A DNA stretch of 51,929 bases from an uncultured Agrococcus sp. (GTDB lineage: Bacteria; Actinomycetota; Actinomycetes; Actinomycetales; Microbacteriaceae): the NCBI RefSeq assembly GCF_945915485.1, contig NZ_CAMEFJ010000011.1:1-51929 (forward strand). Direction: 5' to 3'. This document shows, in pieces, positions 41,684 to 50,137 of this stretch. Position numbers and translations under genes: made by a program. How positions within the stretch are numbered: position 1 is the first letter of the stretch; each line of letters starts with the position of its first letter. A model generated the notes under the pieces. The model searched no databases. It saw only the letters and a list, made by a program, of their open reading frames with translations, and was not told the DNA's origin.

Positions 41684-43186
41684 CTATTGCAGTGCGGAAG
41701 TCAAACGTAAAACCGACTCGGAGTAGCGTCGGCCAAGCGGGCGTTTGGGCCACTGCTCGGGGTCGAGCTCCGTGCTCAGGCGTCGGTATTCGGCGATGAC
41801 GCCGTTAATCTGCTCGACGATGTCGCCACCGGTTGCCAGCAGGCTGATCTCGTAGTTGAGCCCGAACGATCGCATGTCCATGTTCGACGAACCCAATACC
41901 GCGCAGGTGTTGTCGATGAGGAAGCACTTCGTGTGCAGCACTTGCGGTGCCGGGTACATGAAGATCCTCACGCCGGCGTCGAGCAGTGCTTGATAGTACG
42001 ACGACTGCGCCCTGTCCACCATGAACTGATCGGCCTGCTCGCTCACGTAGAGTTCGACACTGACGCCGCGCATCCCCGCGGTCGTGATTGCCGCGAGCAG
42101 CGACTCGTCGGGCACGAAGTACGGGCTGACGATCGCGATGCGTTCGCGCGCCATGTACATGAGCGAGTTGAACGCACGCAGCGTGGGTTCGGTGCGGAAG
42201 CCCGGGCCGGACGGGATGAGCTGCACAGCGTTGACTGCGCCGCCAACGTCTCGCTCCGGGCCGTGCGCGCTGGGCAACAGGTGCTCGTCTTCGTGCTGAG
42301 TGCCGGGGCGGTAGGCGTGTATGTCGACCACCTCGCCGGTCTCGCTGTACCAGTCAACGGCAAAGATCGCCTCGAGCGAGGACACGATCTCGCCCGTGAG
42401 CTCCACCATGATGTCGTTCCAATGCCGGCCGAGCTTACGGTTCTTCTCCGAACCGTAAGTCGATTCGATGAGGTTCGCCGAGCCCATTATCGCGATCCGG
42501 CCGTCGACGACGAGAAGCTTGCGATGATTGCGCAGATCCGGGCGCTTCCACGAGCCACTGAACGGGCGGAACGGCAGCATGAGTCGCCAATCGATGCCGG
42601 CATCCGTCAGCCAGCGCTGCAGTTGCTTGAAGCCCGGATACTTGCGCGACCCGATGTGATCGAACAGCAGTCGGACCTTGACGCCCCTTTGCGTGGCTGC
42701 CTCGAGTGACAGGAAGAACGCATCCGTCGTCGAGTCGCGCGCGGCGATGTAGAACTCGACATTCACGGTCTCTTCGGCCGAATCGACGATGCGCGTCATG
42801 CGCTTGAAACACTCGTCGTACTCCATCTCGACGCCGAGGTTGGTGCCCGTCACCATCGGCAGCGACGTCAAGGACCTGGAGAGTTCGACAACGCCGCGGA
42901 GGTCCTCGGCCACATCGGCAGAGGGAGGGACGGTAGGCAAGGTTTCCGTGCCGATCTCGAGCAGCTCATTGGCTCGGGCCTGGATGTTCTGCCGTCGCTT
43001 GTTGATGTACGGGCTGCCGATGAGGAGGAAGAGCGGCACGCCGACCAAGGGAATGAACAGGATCAATAGGAGCCAGGCCGTCGACGATGACGGCTTGCGG
43101 TTCTCCGGGACCACGCCGATCGCAACGATCTTGATGATCAGATCAAACGCGATGTAGAGCCCCATGGCGAGGTTTCCCAGCGTCAT
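41684..43186 (-). CDS. cls: Cardiolipin synthase (ClsA-type)
   Basis: 500-residue phospholipase-D-superfamily enzyme that condenses two phosphatidylglycerols to cardiolipin at the membrane. Two N-terminal helices (residues ~5-27 and ~36-55) anchor it. The two HKD motifs are intact: His221-Asp228 (HRKLLVVD) and His418-Asp425 (HTKCFLID), each followed by GSANL or GSSNMD. The first half of the catalytic region contains NVEFYIAARDSTTDAF. The start ATG at 43186 gives MTLGNLAMGLYIAFD, aligning with the usual beginning; longer frames upstream are implausible. Divergent to a BCCT transporter; both would respond to osmotic conditions. Confidence 0.92.
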   Translation of the reverse strand: MTLGNLAMGLYIAFDLIIKIVAIGVVPENRKPSSSTAWLLLILFIPLVGVPLFLLIGSPYINKRRQNIQARANELLEIGTETLPTVPPSADVAEDLRGVVELSRSLTSLPMVTGTNLGVEMEYDECFKRMTRIVDSAEETVNVEFYIAARDSTTDAFFLSLEAATQRGVKVRLLFDHIGSRKYPGFKQLQRWLTDAGIDWRLMLPFRPFSGSWKRPDLRNHRKLLVVDGRIAIMGSANLIESTYGSEKNRKLGRHWNDIMVELTGEIVSSLEAIFAVDWYSETGEVVDIHAYRPGTQHEDEHLLPSAHGPERDVGGAVNAVQLIPSGPGFRTEPTLRAFNSLMYMARERIAIVSPYFVPDESLLAAITTAGMRGVSVELYVSEQADQFMVDRAQSSYYQALLDAGVRIFMYPAPQVLHTKCFLIDNTCAVLGSSNMDMRSFGLNYEISLLATGGDIVEQINGVIAEYRRLSTELDPEQWPKRPLGRRYSESVLRLTSALQ

Positions 43187-43505
43187 GGTCGAAGCGCTTC
43201 GTCGTGGGCGGGATGCGCGCGGTACGCTGCGGAGCCCACTCCTGGGTACAGATGGCGATGGCCTGCCGTGGTCACTCTGTGAGCGTACCGCGGCGAGCTG
43301 TCGAATCGGCACGGAAGACCGACTTCCTGTCGTTCGCGCACGAGAGGCCGACCGATTGTCAGTCTTTCGCGATTTCAGCGTGGCATTTCGAGTCTGTGAC
43401 GGGAGGCCCGCGCACTCGCCCTCAGTCACACCTCCCGACCCCCGCGGGTAACGTGAAGCTCGCCCCGCTGCAACGGATTCCCGAGCGACAGGCTTGCGAG
43501 TTCGC
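43187..43505. other. Intergenic region, no gene recognised
   Basis: Spacer between the divergent cls and BCCT genes. I see no credible coding region. A short CGGGAGG ... CCTCCCG inverted pair lies near 43400-43440; its role is unclear. Confidence 0.4.
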
Positions 43506-43535
43506 TTGAAAATCGGAATGGTAGGTGGGTACAAC
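43506..43535 (+). promoter_or_regulatory. Sigma-70-like promoter of the BCCT gene
   Basis: -35 TTGAAA (43506-43511), an 18-bp spacer and -10 TACAAC (43530-43535) give a leader of about 20 nt before ATG 43562. Confidence 0.55.
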
Positions 43536-43561
43536 AATCAGCAGCAGAACGGTAAACAACT

Positions 43562-45442
43562 ATGAGTGAACCGAATACCCCCTCTGTAGACGGAGAGGGG
43601 AACGATCCCGCGGCGCCTGAGCGCGCCCGCACAGAAGTGATCCCATCCGAGCCAGGGCTCCCCGATACCGTGCATCTGCCGCAAGACGTGCAGATTGCCG
43701 ATGACGACACCGATGACGACATCACGCGGAAGCTCCGCAGTCACGGTGTGAGGATGGGCAGGGGCATGATCGCGCCCGCCGTCTTCTGGCCATCGCTCAT
43801 CGTGATCGCGCTCGTGTGTGCGCTTGCCATCGCGCTGCCAGGCATTGTGGGCGGAGCGTTCGAGACGATGCAGGACTGGATCGTCGCGAACCTCGGCTGG
43901 TACTACATGCTCTCAGTGGCTGCCTTCATCGCCATCGCCGTGTTCATCGGGTTCTCCCGACTCGGTCGAATCAAGCTCGGCCGCGACAACGACAAGCCCG
44001 AGTTCAATATGCTGTCGTGGTTCGCCATGCTGTTCGCAGCGGGTATGGGTATCGGGCTCGTCTTCTACGGCGTTGGCGAGCCTCTCACGTACGCAACGGT
44101 TTCCCCGAAGCCCGGATGGGACGGAACGGAAGCTGAACTCGCCGGTCTTGCGATGGCGCAGACCTTCGTCCACTGGGGTCTGCACCCCTGGGCGATTTAC
44201 GCGGTCATCGGCCTCGCGATCGCCTACGCCATCCATCGCCGCGGACGACCGGTCTCGATCCGCTGGGCGCTCGAACCGATCTTCGGCGAGCGCGTCAAGG
44301 GTTGGACGGGTGACCTTATCGACATCCTCGCGATCTTCGGAACCGTGTTCGGTGTGGCTACGTCGCTCGGGCTCGGTGTCCAGCAGATCTCGGCGGGGAT
44401 GGCCGCGATCGGCATCGTCGATCAGGTGAACAACACGATCCTCGTCGTGCTCATCATCGTGATCACCCTGATCGCCATGGTGTCGGTTATCAGCGGCATC
44501 GGGGCCGGCATGAAATGGCTCTCGAACATCAACCTCTCGCTTGCGGGCATCCTGCTCATCAGCGTGCTGTTGCTCGGCCCCACGCTGTTCCTCCTGCAGA
44601 ACCTGACCGAGTCCGTCGGGCTGTACTTCGCGAACTTCATGAACATGACGTTCGACGTTGGGGCGTTCCAACGTGGTGAAGCAACCAGCTGGTTCGCCGG
44701 ATGGACCATCTTCTATTGGGGCTGGTGGATCTCCTGGTCGCCCTTCGTCGGCATCTTCATCGCGCGCATCTCCCGCGGCCGCACCATCCGTCAGTTCGTC
44801 GCCGGTGTTCTGCTGGTGCCGACGATCGTCGGCTTCATCTGGTTCTCGGTCATGGGAGGCTCGGGCCTCTTCCGACAACTATTCGGAGCCGGGGATCTCG
44901 TGCAAGATGGTGAAGTCGATGTCGAGAGTGCGCTCTTCCAAGTGCTCGGTGATCTGCCTTTCGGGATGATCTTCTCGATTCTGGGCATCATTCTGGTTGC
45001 GATCTTCTTCATCACCTCGTCTGACTCCGGGTCGCTGGTCGTCGACATGCTTGCCTCAGGTGGTCACCCGAACCCGCCCGCCTGGTCGCGCGTGCTCTGG
45101 GCGGTGCTTGAAGGTGTTGTCGCCATTGCGCTGCTGCTCGCCGGTGGGCTGCAATCGCTGCAGGCGGCTGCGCTAGCGACGGCGCTACCGTTCAGCATCG
45201 TGTTGCTGCTGATGGGATGGGCGACGATCAGAGCGCTGCAGGTCGACCACAAGGTGCTCGACCGAGCGCAGCGGATGGAGCAGGTGGATCGCCTCACGGC
45301 ACATGTTTCCAACGAGCTCGCCGGCCACATCCCGGAGAACCCGGAAGTGTCGTCATGGGTCGATGAACGGGTCGATGATCGCATCGACTACCGGCTCTCT
45401 CGGACTCGTGGTCTGTTCAAGCGCAAGCCGGAAGACAGGTAA
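43562..45442 (+). CDS. BCCT-family osmolyte transporter
   Basis: 626-residue betaine/carnitine/choline transporter with twelve helices. The glycine-rich helix reads MGIGLVFYGVGEPLTY; the tryptophan-rich substrate region is TIFYWGWWISWSPFVGIFIARISRGRT. The long N-terminus (~60 residues, acidic) and C-terminus (~80 residues, ending RGLFKRKPEDR) are cytosolic, comparable to osmosensing tails of BetP (family knowledge). Probable substrate is glycine betaine or a similar compatible solute. A strong terminator follows. Start ATG at 43562 lacks a clear ribosome site. Divergent to cardiolipin synthase. Confidence 0.92.
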   Translation: MSEPNTPSVDGEGNDPAAPERARTEVIPSEPGLPDTVHLPQDVQIADDDTDDDITRKLRSHGVRMGRGMIAPAVFWPSLIVIALVCALAIALPGIVGGAFETMQDWIVANLGWYYMLSVAAFIAIAVFIGFSRLGRIKLGRDNDKPEFNMLSWFAMLFAAGMGIGLVFYGVGEPLTYATVSPKPGWDGTEAELAGLAMAQTFVHWGLHPWAIYAVIGLAIAYAIHRRGRPVSIRWALEPIFGERVKGWTGDLIDILAIFGTVFGVATSLGLGVQQISAGMAAIGIVDQVNNTILVVLIIVITLIAMVSVISGIGAGMKWLSNINLSLAGILLISVLLLGPTLFLLQNLTESVGLYFANFMNMTFDVGAFQRGEATSWFAGWTIFYWGWWISWSPFVGIFIARISRGRTIRQFVAGVLLVPTIVGFIWFSVMGGSGLFRQLFGAGDLVQDGEVDVESALFQVLGDLPFGMIFSILGIILVAIFFITSSDSGSLVVDMLASGGHPNPPAWSRVLWAVLEGVVAIALLLAGGLQSLQAAALATALPFSIVLLLMGWATIRALQVDHKVLDRAQRMEQVDRLTAHVSNELAGHIPENPEVSSWVDERVDDRIDYRLSRTRGLFKRKPEDR

Positions 45443-45468
45443 GCGCAGAAGAGATCTCTGAGGATAAG

Positions 45469-45515
45469 CGAGGCGCCTGCCGGGAAGTGCTCTCGGCAGG
45501 CGCCTCGTTCGTTTC
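45469..45515 (+). terminator. Intrinsic terminator of the BCCT gene
   Basis: Perfect 14-bp arms CGAGGCGCCTGCCG and CGGCAGGCGCCTCG with an 11-nt loop, followed by TTCGTTT. Confidence 0.85.
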
Positions 45516-45885
45516 CCGGACGGCCCGGCTAGGTTGGGATGCACGCTGCGGGATGCGCTCGGTGCGCAACTTCTGTCGGAATTCTTCGATAATTCCGACC
45601 CGAACCCCGCACTGAGTTCTCGCGTCGCGATCACATCGTTACGCCTTCTGGCGATTCAGATGACAAGCCGCCCTTCGGCTGGCTCTCCAAGGGTGGTTTC
45701 TCAACTATTCTCGGCGCATTTCACGCACGGGTCGGTGGCACTTGGGAAAGAGATCACGCCCCGTGAGGTCGGATTTCGGCTGGCCATACGGTTTCGGCGA
45801 GAGCGTCGGTGTGGGCCGAGGTCCCCGCACACTGGTTTCTGTCGAACACTCATCGTGCAGCGGTGACGCATCGAGTGCATAAGAG
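45516..45885. other. Long intergenic stretch with a small hairpin
   Basis: No credible gene. A hairpin GTCGGAATT / AATTCCGAC with a 7-nt loop sits at 45575-45599. An imperfect pair AAGCCGCCCTT / AAGGGTGGTTT lies at about 45666-45701. Open frames here are short, unconserved in appearance and lack starts with support. Confidence 0.4.
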
Positions 45886-45914
45886 TGGACACCGTCAGCC
45901 GACAGTTATATATT
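45886..45914 (+). promoter_or_regulatory. Promoter of the DUF2975-HTH operon
   Basis: -35 TGGACA (45886-45891), 17-bp spacer, -10 TATATT (45909-45914): a near-consensus promoter whose transcription start would fall inside the operator that follows. Confidence 0.65.
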
Positions 45915-45944
45915 GATTATCGATAATATCGTTTTTCGATAATC
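45915..45944. promoter_or_regulatory. CGATAAT operator cluster
   Basis: GATTATCG (45915-45922) and CGATAATC (45937-45944) are exact inverses; a further CGATAAT (45921-45927) makes a perfect ATTATCGATAAT palindrome. Three half-sites just after the -10 element suit autorepression by the HTH protein of this operon. Confidence 0.65.
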
Positions 45945-45952
45945 GAGGGTTT

Positions 45953-46630
45953 ATGAGTACGGACACCGTGGAATCTGAATCGCCGGTGCGGCCAAAGCGT
46001 GCCCGGTACCGGGTGATCAACAGCATCGTTGTAGGCGTCGCCTCGTTAGCAGCCCTCTTCACGCTGCTGCAGGTGGCGACCACCGTGACGGGGCGTGCGT
46101 TGTTGACGTTCGGGGGAGCGGACGGTCGTCTGCCCTTGGTGCAGCTCCCGCAGCTGATGCAGGCTGACCATGCCGAAGGGGGGTCGGGGACGCTTGCCGA
46201 CCTGGACTTGTCGATGAGAGTCCTGGGAGCCTCGCCGATGTTCGTGCAGGCAGTGGTCTTTGTCGTGGCCACGATCGGATTGGTGCGTATTGTCTCGGGC
46301 ATCTCGCGGGCGCAGCCGTTCAGTGATGGCGTGCAATCCAATTGGAAACTGCTCACGACGGCACTCTTGGGTGGTGGCCTGCTGCAGGCGGCGCTCGAGA
46401 CGGCGGCGTGGATGTACTTCTCCAGCAGGATCGGCTTGTTGTTCGGTGCCGGTTTGGGAATCACACGTGAAGAACAGGAAGCCTTCCTAGGCGGCGACTA
46501 CTCTGCGATAGCTGTCGCGTTGCCGAACTGGCCATTGACGATCATCGTCGCGGGGCTCGTGACGCTAGCCCTCACGGCGGCATTCCGCATCGGGGCACGA
46601 TTGGAACGCGAGGCCGACGGTGTCGTCTGA
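45953..46630 (+). CDS. DUF2975-domain membrane protein
   Basis: 225-residue membrane protein with about four helices (residues ~22-48, 97-116, 136-160, 193-215), matching DUF2975. Visible segments are VVGVASLAALFTLLQVATTV and FVVATIGLVRIVSGISRAQPFSDGV. DUF2975 proteins are typically encoded with a small YozG-like HTH protein, as here, and may pass a membrane signal to it; function unproven. ATG at 45953 has GAGGG as ribosome site. The HTH gene begins inside its 3' end (11-nt overlap). Confidence 0.82.
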   Translation: MSTDTVESESPVRPKRARYRVINSIVVGVASLAALFTLLQVATTVTGRALLTFGGADGRLPLVQLPQLMQADHAEGGSGTLADLDLSMRVLGASPMFVQAVVFVVATIGLVRIVSGISRAQPFSDGVQSNWKLLTTALLGGGLLQAALETAAWMYFSSRIGLLFGAGLGITREEQEAFLGGDYSAIAVALPNWPLTIIVAGLVTLALTAAFRIGARLEREADGVV

Positions 46631-46862
46631 GACTGGCCCGGACGGCCTGCCGGAACATCGCATTACCGTGCATCTCGACCGAATACTCGAACGACGCGGC
46701 ATGACGCTCACCGAACTCTCACAGCGTACGGGCCTGACCATGGCGAACCTGTCGATTCTGAAGAATGGCAAGGCGAAAGCAATCCGCTTCACGACACTCA
46801 CGCTCATCTGCGATGCCCTCGAATGTTCGCCGCAAGACCTCATCAATATCGCTCCTGCCTAA
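46620..46862 (+). CDS. YozG-like Cro/CI-type HTH regulator
   Basis: 80-residue single-domain regulator of the Xre/HTH_26 family. The helix-turn-helix reads MTLTELSQRTGLTMANLSILKNGK (split: recognition helix MANLSILKNG), followed by the typical TLTLICDALECSPQDLI. The GTG at 46620 overlaps the DUF2975 end by 11 nt. Likely represses its own operon at the CGATAAT cluster (inference). Confidence 0.88.
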   Translation: MSSETGPDGLPEHRITVHLDRILERRGMTLTELSQRTGLTMANLSILKNGKAKAIRFTTLTLICDALECSPQDLINIAPA

Positions 46863-46918
46863 GCGGGGCGCGATCGCAGCATGGCCACTTGGCGTCACCA
46901 GGGGTCATGAGAGATCAA

Positions 46919-46956
46919 ATGAAGAAACCTCTCGATGCAAAGGCTCCGGGGTTCCA
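46919..46956. repeat. Decayed copy of the tRNA terminator
   Basis: This 38-nt stretch matches 47881-47920 at 32 positions with a 2-nt gap, starting ATGAAGAAACC and ending GGGTTCCA in both. The stem complementarity is partly lost. The two copies flank the hypothetical gene at 47064-47747. Confidence 0.6.
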
Positions 46957-47063
46957 ATGACTACTATCGCCCACGGTCAGAAGCGGTTTTCATTACTCGC
47001 TCTTGCCATTCGCTGCCGCTGAATGTGGAGGATAGGTAGGAGGATTCAGGACAATACCAAGTC

Positions 47064-47747
47064 TTACCTTGACGCGGAGAACACTCCAAGGGCTTCGGCG
47101 TAGAGCGCAGGGTCCTCCCGTGTTCCATCAGTCACGAGGAGGCCCGAGGTGCCGACGACGCGGGTGTGTTCCGCTCTGCAGGGAATCGTCACCACGCGTT
47201 CGAGCCCGGCTCTCCACGCGGGCACAAGGGCGTCGAGGGAGAGTCGCTCGGGAGACTCGGCGGCCGTATGCCGGGGCGGCCATATCTTCTCGAACTGTCG
47301 CTGGCTCCACTCCGAGAAGCCCGCCTCGAGGGCTTGCCCACCGAAGCGCCCGCGCCACGTAGGTCCCGTGAGCCGGGCGAGCAGCTCCGCGTGTTCCGAG
47401 GAACCTGCAGCGCTCGCCTGGAGGCTGTCCATCGCCGAGGCGTCGAGCGGCTGTGCCGCGACGGCCAGGGCGCCCTCCCACAGCGTTGACCAGGCTTCAC
47501 TCCATTCAGCCACATCGGATGGTGTGTTTGCGCCCTCCGGGCCATCGATCAAGGGGCCGGGCTCGTCGCCGATCGGTTCGAGGCTCCAAGTCTCCCGCAC
47601 CCAGAGCAGCTCGAGGAGTGCCTGTGAGTGGTCCTCGATGCTGATGGTCATGTCGTGTGGCCAGGGATCGCCTTCTATCGGAACGATTGAACGCACAGCG
47701 ACCTCCCGAATCCGCGCGTTGACTTCATCTGTCGTGCAGTATCGCAT
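47064..47747 (-). CDS. Hypothetical protein
   Basis: 227-residue protein without a family I recognise. No signal peptide, membrane helix or obvious motif. It has a tryptophan-rich pattern (DPWPHDMT, ELLWVRETWSLE, VAEWSEAWSTLWEGAL) and looks soluble and acidic. Start ATG 47747 has no clear ribosome site or -10 element. It is flanked by two similar terminator-like sequences, so it may have been inserted or duplicated next to the tRNA cluster. A real gene is likely because the frame is long and codon use is consistent, but not certain. Confidence 0.6.
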   Translation of the reverse strand: MRYCTTDEVNARIREVAVRSIVPIEGDPWPHDMTISIEDHSQALLELLWVRETWSLEPIGDEPGPLIDGPEGANTPSDVAEWSEAWSTLWEGALAVAAQPLDASAMDSLQASAAGSSEHAELLARLTGPTWRGRFGGQALEAGFSEWSQRQFEKIWPPRHTAAESPERLSLDALVPAWRAGLERVVTIPCRAEHTRVVGTSGLLVTDGTREDPALYAEALGVFSASR

Positions 47748-47880
47748 GTAATCGGGGCGTCCGACGGGGTAGTCACGAAATGCGGCTCGGATGAGCTGGA
47801 GTGAACCGTAGGGTCAACATTTCGTGACGTTCGACCGGTAAGTCAACATTTCGTGACGTTAGAACAGGCGGCGTGTTGGT

Positions 47881-47920
47881 ATGAAGAAACCCCGCGATGT
47901 AGAAGCTACGCGGGGTTCCA
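47881..47920 (-). terminator. Terminator of the tRNA operon
   Basis: Arms AACCCCGCG and CGCGGGGTT form a 9-bp stem around a 12-nt loop; read on the minus strand a TTTCTTC tail follows. It lies 90 nt downstream of tRNA-Phe. Confidence 0.8.
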
Positions 47921-48002
47921 GTATCCGGGTGCGAGCACCCGTCTACTGACTCAATCGGCAAGACTGAAAGAGCAAGCTCTTTCGTCTGGCCTCAATCGTC
48001 AG

Positions 48003-48075
48003 TGGCTCCGACCGGCATCGATCCGGTGACCTTTCGATTTTCAGTCGAACGCTCTACCAACTGAGCTACAGAGCC
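48003..48075 (-). tRNA. tRNA-Phe (GAA)
   Basis: 73-nt cloverleaf: acceptor GGCTCTG, D-arm GCTCAGTTGGTAGAGC, anticodon loop with GAA (CTGAAAA), T-arm CCGGATCGATGCCGG. CCA is not encoded. Confidence 0.97.
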
Positions 48076-48102
48076 TTACGGCGACATTGTACTGTCTGGG
48101 CA

Positions 48103-48128
48103 AAGGCCCTCTCCGAAGAGAGGGCCTT
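48103..48128. terminator. Hairpin between tRNA-Asp and tRNA-Phe
   Basis: AAGGCCCTCTC and GAGAGGGCCTT form a perfect 11-bp stem with a CGAA loop. It may be a processing signal or partial terminator inside the tRNA operon. Confidence 0.6.
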
Positions 48129-48134
48129 CACTTG

Positions 48135-48208
48135 CGACCCTGACGGGACTTGAACCCGCGACCTCCGCCGTGACAGGGCGGCACGCTAACCAACTGCGCC
48201 ACAGGGCC
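48135..48208 (-). tRNA. tRNA-Asp (GTC)
   Basis: 74-nt cloverleaf: acceptor GGCCCTG / CAGGGTC, discriminator G, anticodon GTC in CTGTCAC, T-arm CGGGTTCAAGTCCCG. No encoded CCA. Confidence 0.97.
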
Positions 48209-48235
48209 TTGTGTATTGAATTGTAACGCCTACGT

Positions 48236-48306
48236 GACCCCAACGGGATTCGAACCCGTGTTACCGCCGTGAAAGGGCGACGTCCTAGGCCACTAGACGA
48301 TGGGGC
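48236..48306 (-). tRNA. tRNA-Glu (TTC)
   Basis: Cloverleaf beginning GCCCCAT, D-region CGTCTAGTGGCCTAGGACG, anticodon TTC in CTTTCAC, T-arm CGGGTTCGAATCCCG, ending TGGGGTC. First in the Glu-Asp-Phe transcript; the 3' boundary may be off by a base or two. Confidence 0.96.
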
Positions 48307-48338
48307 CATGCGCATAAACGCACAACTACCAAGGAACG

Positions 48339-48368
48339 AGAATAGAGCATCTGGGAGCTCGATTGCAA
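48339..48368 (-). promoter_or_regulatory. Promoter of the tRNA operon
   Basis: On the minus strand -35 TTGCAA (48363-48368), 18-bp spacer and -10 TATTCT (48339-48344), about 33 nt upstream of tRNA-Glu. Confidence 0.6.
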
Positions 48369-48686
48369 ATCCTTGAAAATGTCAGCGTTGACGCACTTCC
48401 GAACTGTACCGTATTCGCAAGCCTCACGCCCAACCCGAGACGACCTGAAGTTGGCCCCGAAAGTCTTCTGACGAGCAGGAATGAGGCGCGTCGCGCCTTG
48501 AGGAACCGCACGTGGGCGCGTCGTATGATCCCGCATCCGGCCCGTCGTGCTGCGGATGTCGCTGCAATCTACGCATAGCGCACGCTCCGAATCGCAACCA
48601 TCCTTTCAAGTTGCACTTGAACTTGATACGCTGGGCCAGCCCCTAGGCCCAAGCTACGGGTCCCCTACGTTAGGAACGTTTCAATC
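48369..48686. other. Intergenic region upstream of the M23 peptidase
   Basis: Between the divergent tRNA operon and the peptidase gene. No credible gene. A GC-rich palindrome GGGCC-AGCCCCTA-GGCCC near 48632-48649 and an AACGTT site just before the start are the only structures seen. Confidence 0.4.
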
Positions 48687-50027
48687 ATGGCAAGTCGCAA
48701 CGGCACAGCAGCCAGGCGCGCTCCGCGGTTCGCGGTAGCTGTTGCAGCGGCAGCCATCGTTGGCCTCTTCGGGTCTACTGCGGTGCCTGCTTCTGTTCAA
48801 GCGCAAGAGACAGACGAGTACGGCTACCCGACCTGGGCCGAGGTCGAGCGCGCACGGGAGAGCGAGAGTTCGAAGGAACAGCAGATCGTCGAAATCCGGC
48901 AGCTCATCAGCAACCTCGAAGATGAGGTAGCGGAGGCCGAGCGCATCGCCGAACAGCGGATGGCGGAGGCTCAAGAGGCCGAGCAGTTGTACATGGATGC
49001 GATGGCGAACGCAGACCTGCTGCAGAACCAGGCCGACGAAGCCCAGGAGCGTGCGGACGAGTCGCACGCCGCGGCATCGACGTTCGCGGGAGCCCTGGCT
49101 CGCTCCGGCGGCTCGGGCAACATGAGCATCGAACTGTTCTCGAACCCCGGTGAAGCAGACGACGTCCTGTATCGACTCGGTCTTATGGACAGTGTCACCG
49201 GTCGCCAATCCACGCTCTACGAGCAGGCGCAGCAGGATGCCAACACGGCACAGTCGCTGTCCGAGCAGGCGGAGATCGCTCGAGACGAGCGCGACCGCCT
49301 GAACCAAGAGGCTCAGGAGGCGATGGAGCTCGCCATTCAGGCGCAGGCCGCCGCCGAGGATGCTCTGCAGGAGGAGATCGATCACCGCGGAACCCTCGAG
49401 GCGCAGCTCGAAGTGCTTACCGAGGACCGCGCGGCGACGGAAGAGGATTACCGAGCCGGGCAGGAATACCGCGAGGAACTCGAACGCCAGCGACTCGAAG
49501 AGGAGCGCAAGCGTCAAGAGCAGGCTGAGCGCGAACGCCAGCAGAACGAGCAGAACAACAACGGCAATAACAACCCCGGCACCGGAACCAACAACCCGAC
49601 GAACCCACCACCGGTCAGTGGAGGGTGGGCTCGGCCCAATAACGGCGGTGTTACCTCGAACTATGGCTACCGGCTCGACCCGCTGGGCCAGTTGGGTTGG
49701 AAGCTGCACGCCGGTACGGACTTCGCTGCCGGATGCGGTGCCCCGATTTTCGCTGCCGGCAACGGCACGGTCGCAGCCAAGGGGTACGACGTCTACGGCG
49801 CGAACTTCGTGTTCATCGATCACGGTAACGGTGTGCAGAGCCGGTACTACCACATGATGGCCCCTGCCAGTGTGAACGTGGGGCAGTCCGTGAGCGCGGG
49901 ACAGGTGATCGCCTACGAGGGCGATACCGGCTGGGCGACCGGCTGCCACCTGCACTTCGAAGTGCGGGTCTACGGCGCGCCGACCGATCCGCTACCGTTC
50001 TTGAGACAGCGCGGCGTCTCGATCTAA
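48687..50027 (+). CDS. Secreted M23 peptidase with coiled-coil region
   Basis: 446-residue cell-wall hydrolase. A signal peptide spans residues 1-39 (hydrophobic FAVAVAAAAIVGLFG, cleavage after VQA). Residues ~50-290 form two coiled-coil stretches rich in Glu, Gln and Ala, as in EnvC/FtsX-linked or NlpC-like peptidoglycan hydrolases. An Asn-, Pro-rich linker (~290-312) leads to the LytM domain with zinc ligands His341 and Asp345 (HAGTD) and the HLHFEV motif (His421, His423), so it looks active. Probably cuts peptide cross-links in division or growth (inference). Start ATG at 48687 with an AGGA rather far upstream. A strong terminator follows. Confidence 0.92.
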   Translation: MASRNGTAARRAPRFAVAVAAAAIVGLFGSTAVPASVQAQETDEYGYPTWAEVERARESESSKEQQIVEIRQLISNLEDEVAEAERIAEQRMAEAQEAEQLYMDAMANADLLQNQADEAQERADESHAAASTFAGALARSGGSGNMSIELFSNPGEADDVLYRLGLMDSVTGRQSTLYEQAQQDANTAQSLSEQAEIARDERDRLNQEAQEAMELAIQAQAAAEDALQEEIDHRGTLEAQLEVLTEDRAATEEDYRAGQEYREELERQRLEEERKRQEQAERERQQNEQNNNGNNNPGTGTNNPTNPPPVSGGWARPNNGGVTSNYGYRLDPLGQLGWKLHAGTDFAAGCGAPIFAAGNGTVAAKGYDVYGANFVFIDHGNGVQSRYYHMMAPASVNVGQSVSAGQVIAYEGDTGWATGCHLHFEVRVYGAPTDPLPFLRQRGVSI

Positions 50028-50039
50028 CCGATCCGCGTA

Positions 50040-50073
50040 GAAGAAGGGGAGAGCATCTACTCTCCCCTTCTTC
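50040..50073 (+). terminator. Intrinsic terminator after the M23 peptidase
   Basis: Perfect 14-bp arms GAAGAAGGGGAGAG and CTCTCCCCTTCTTC around a CATCTA loop, 12 bp after the stop codon. Palindromic arms with T-rich right side. Confidence 0.85.
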
Positions 50074-50137
50074 CGTGTACCGGGCACTTGCAGGATGCGC
50101 TCGTTCGCGGCACGAGGCAACAGCCGAGAGCAGCCGC

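Noticed and set aside
45534-45866. A 110-codon plus-strand frame in the long spacer behind the BCCT gene
   Set aside because: Starts inside the spacer with no ribosome site or -10 element, spans hairpins and shows no fold-like pattern.
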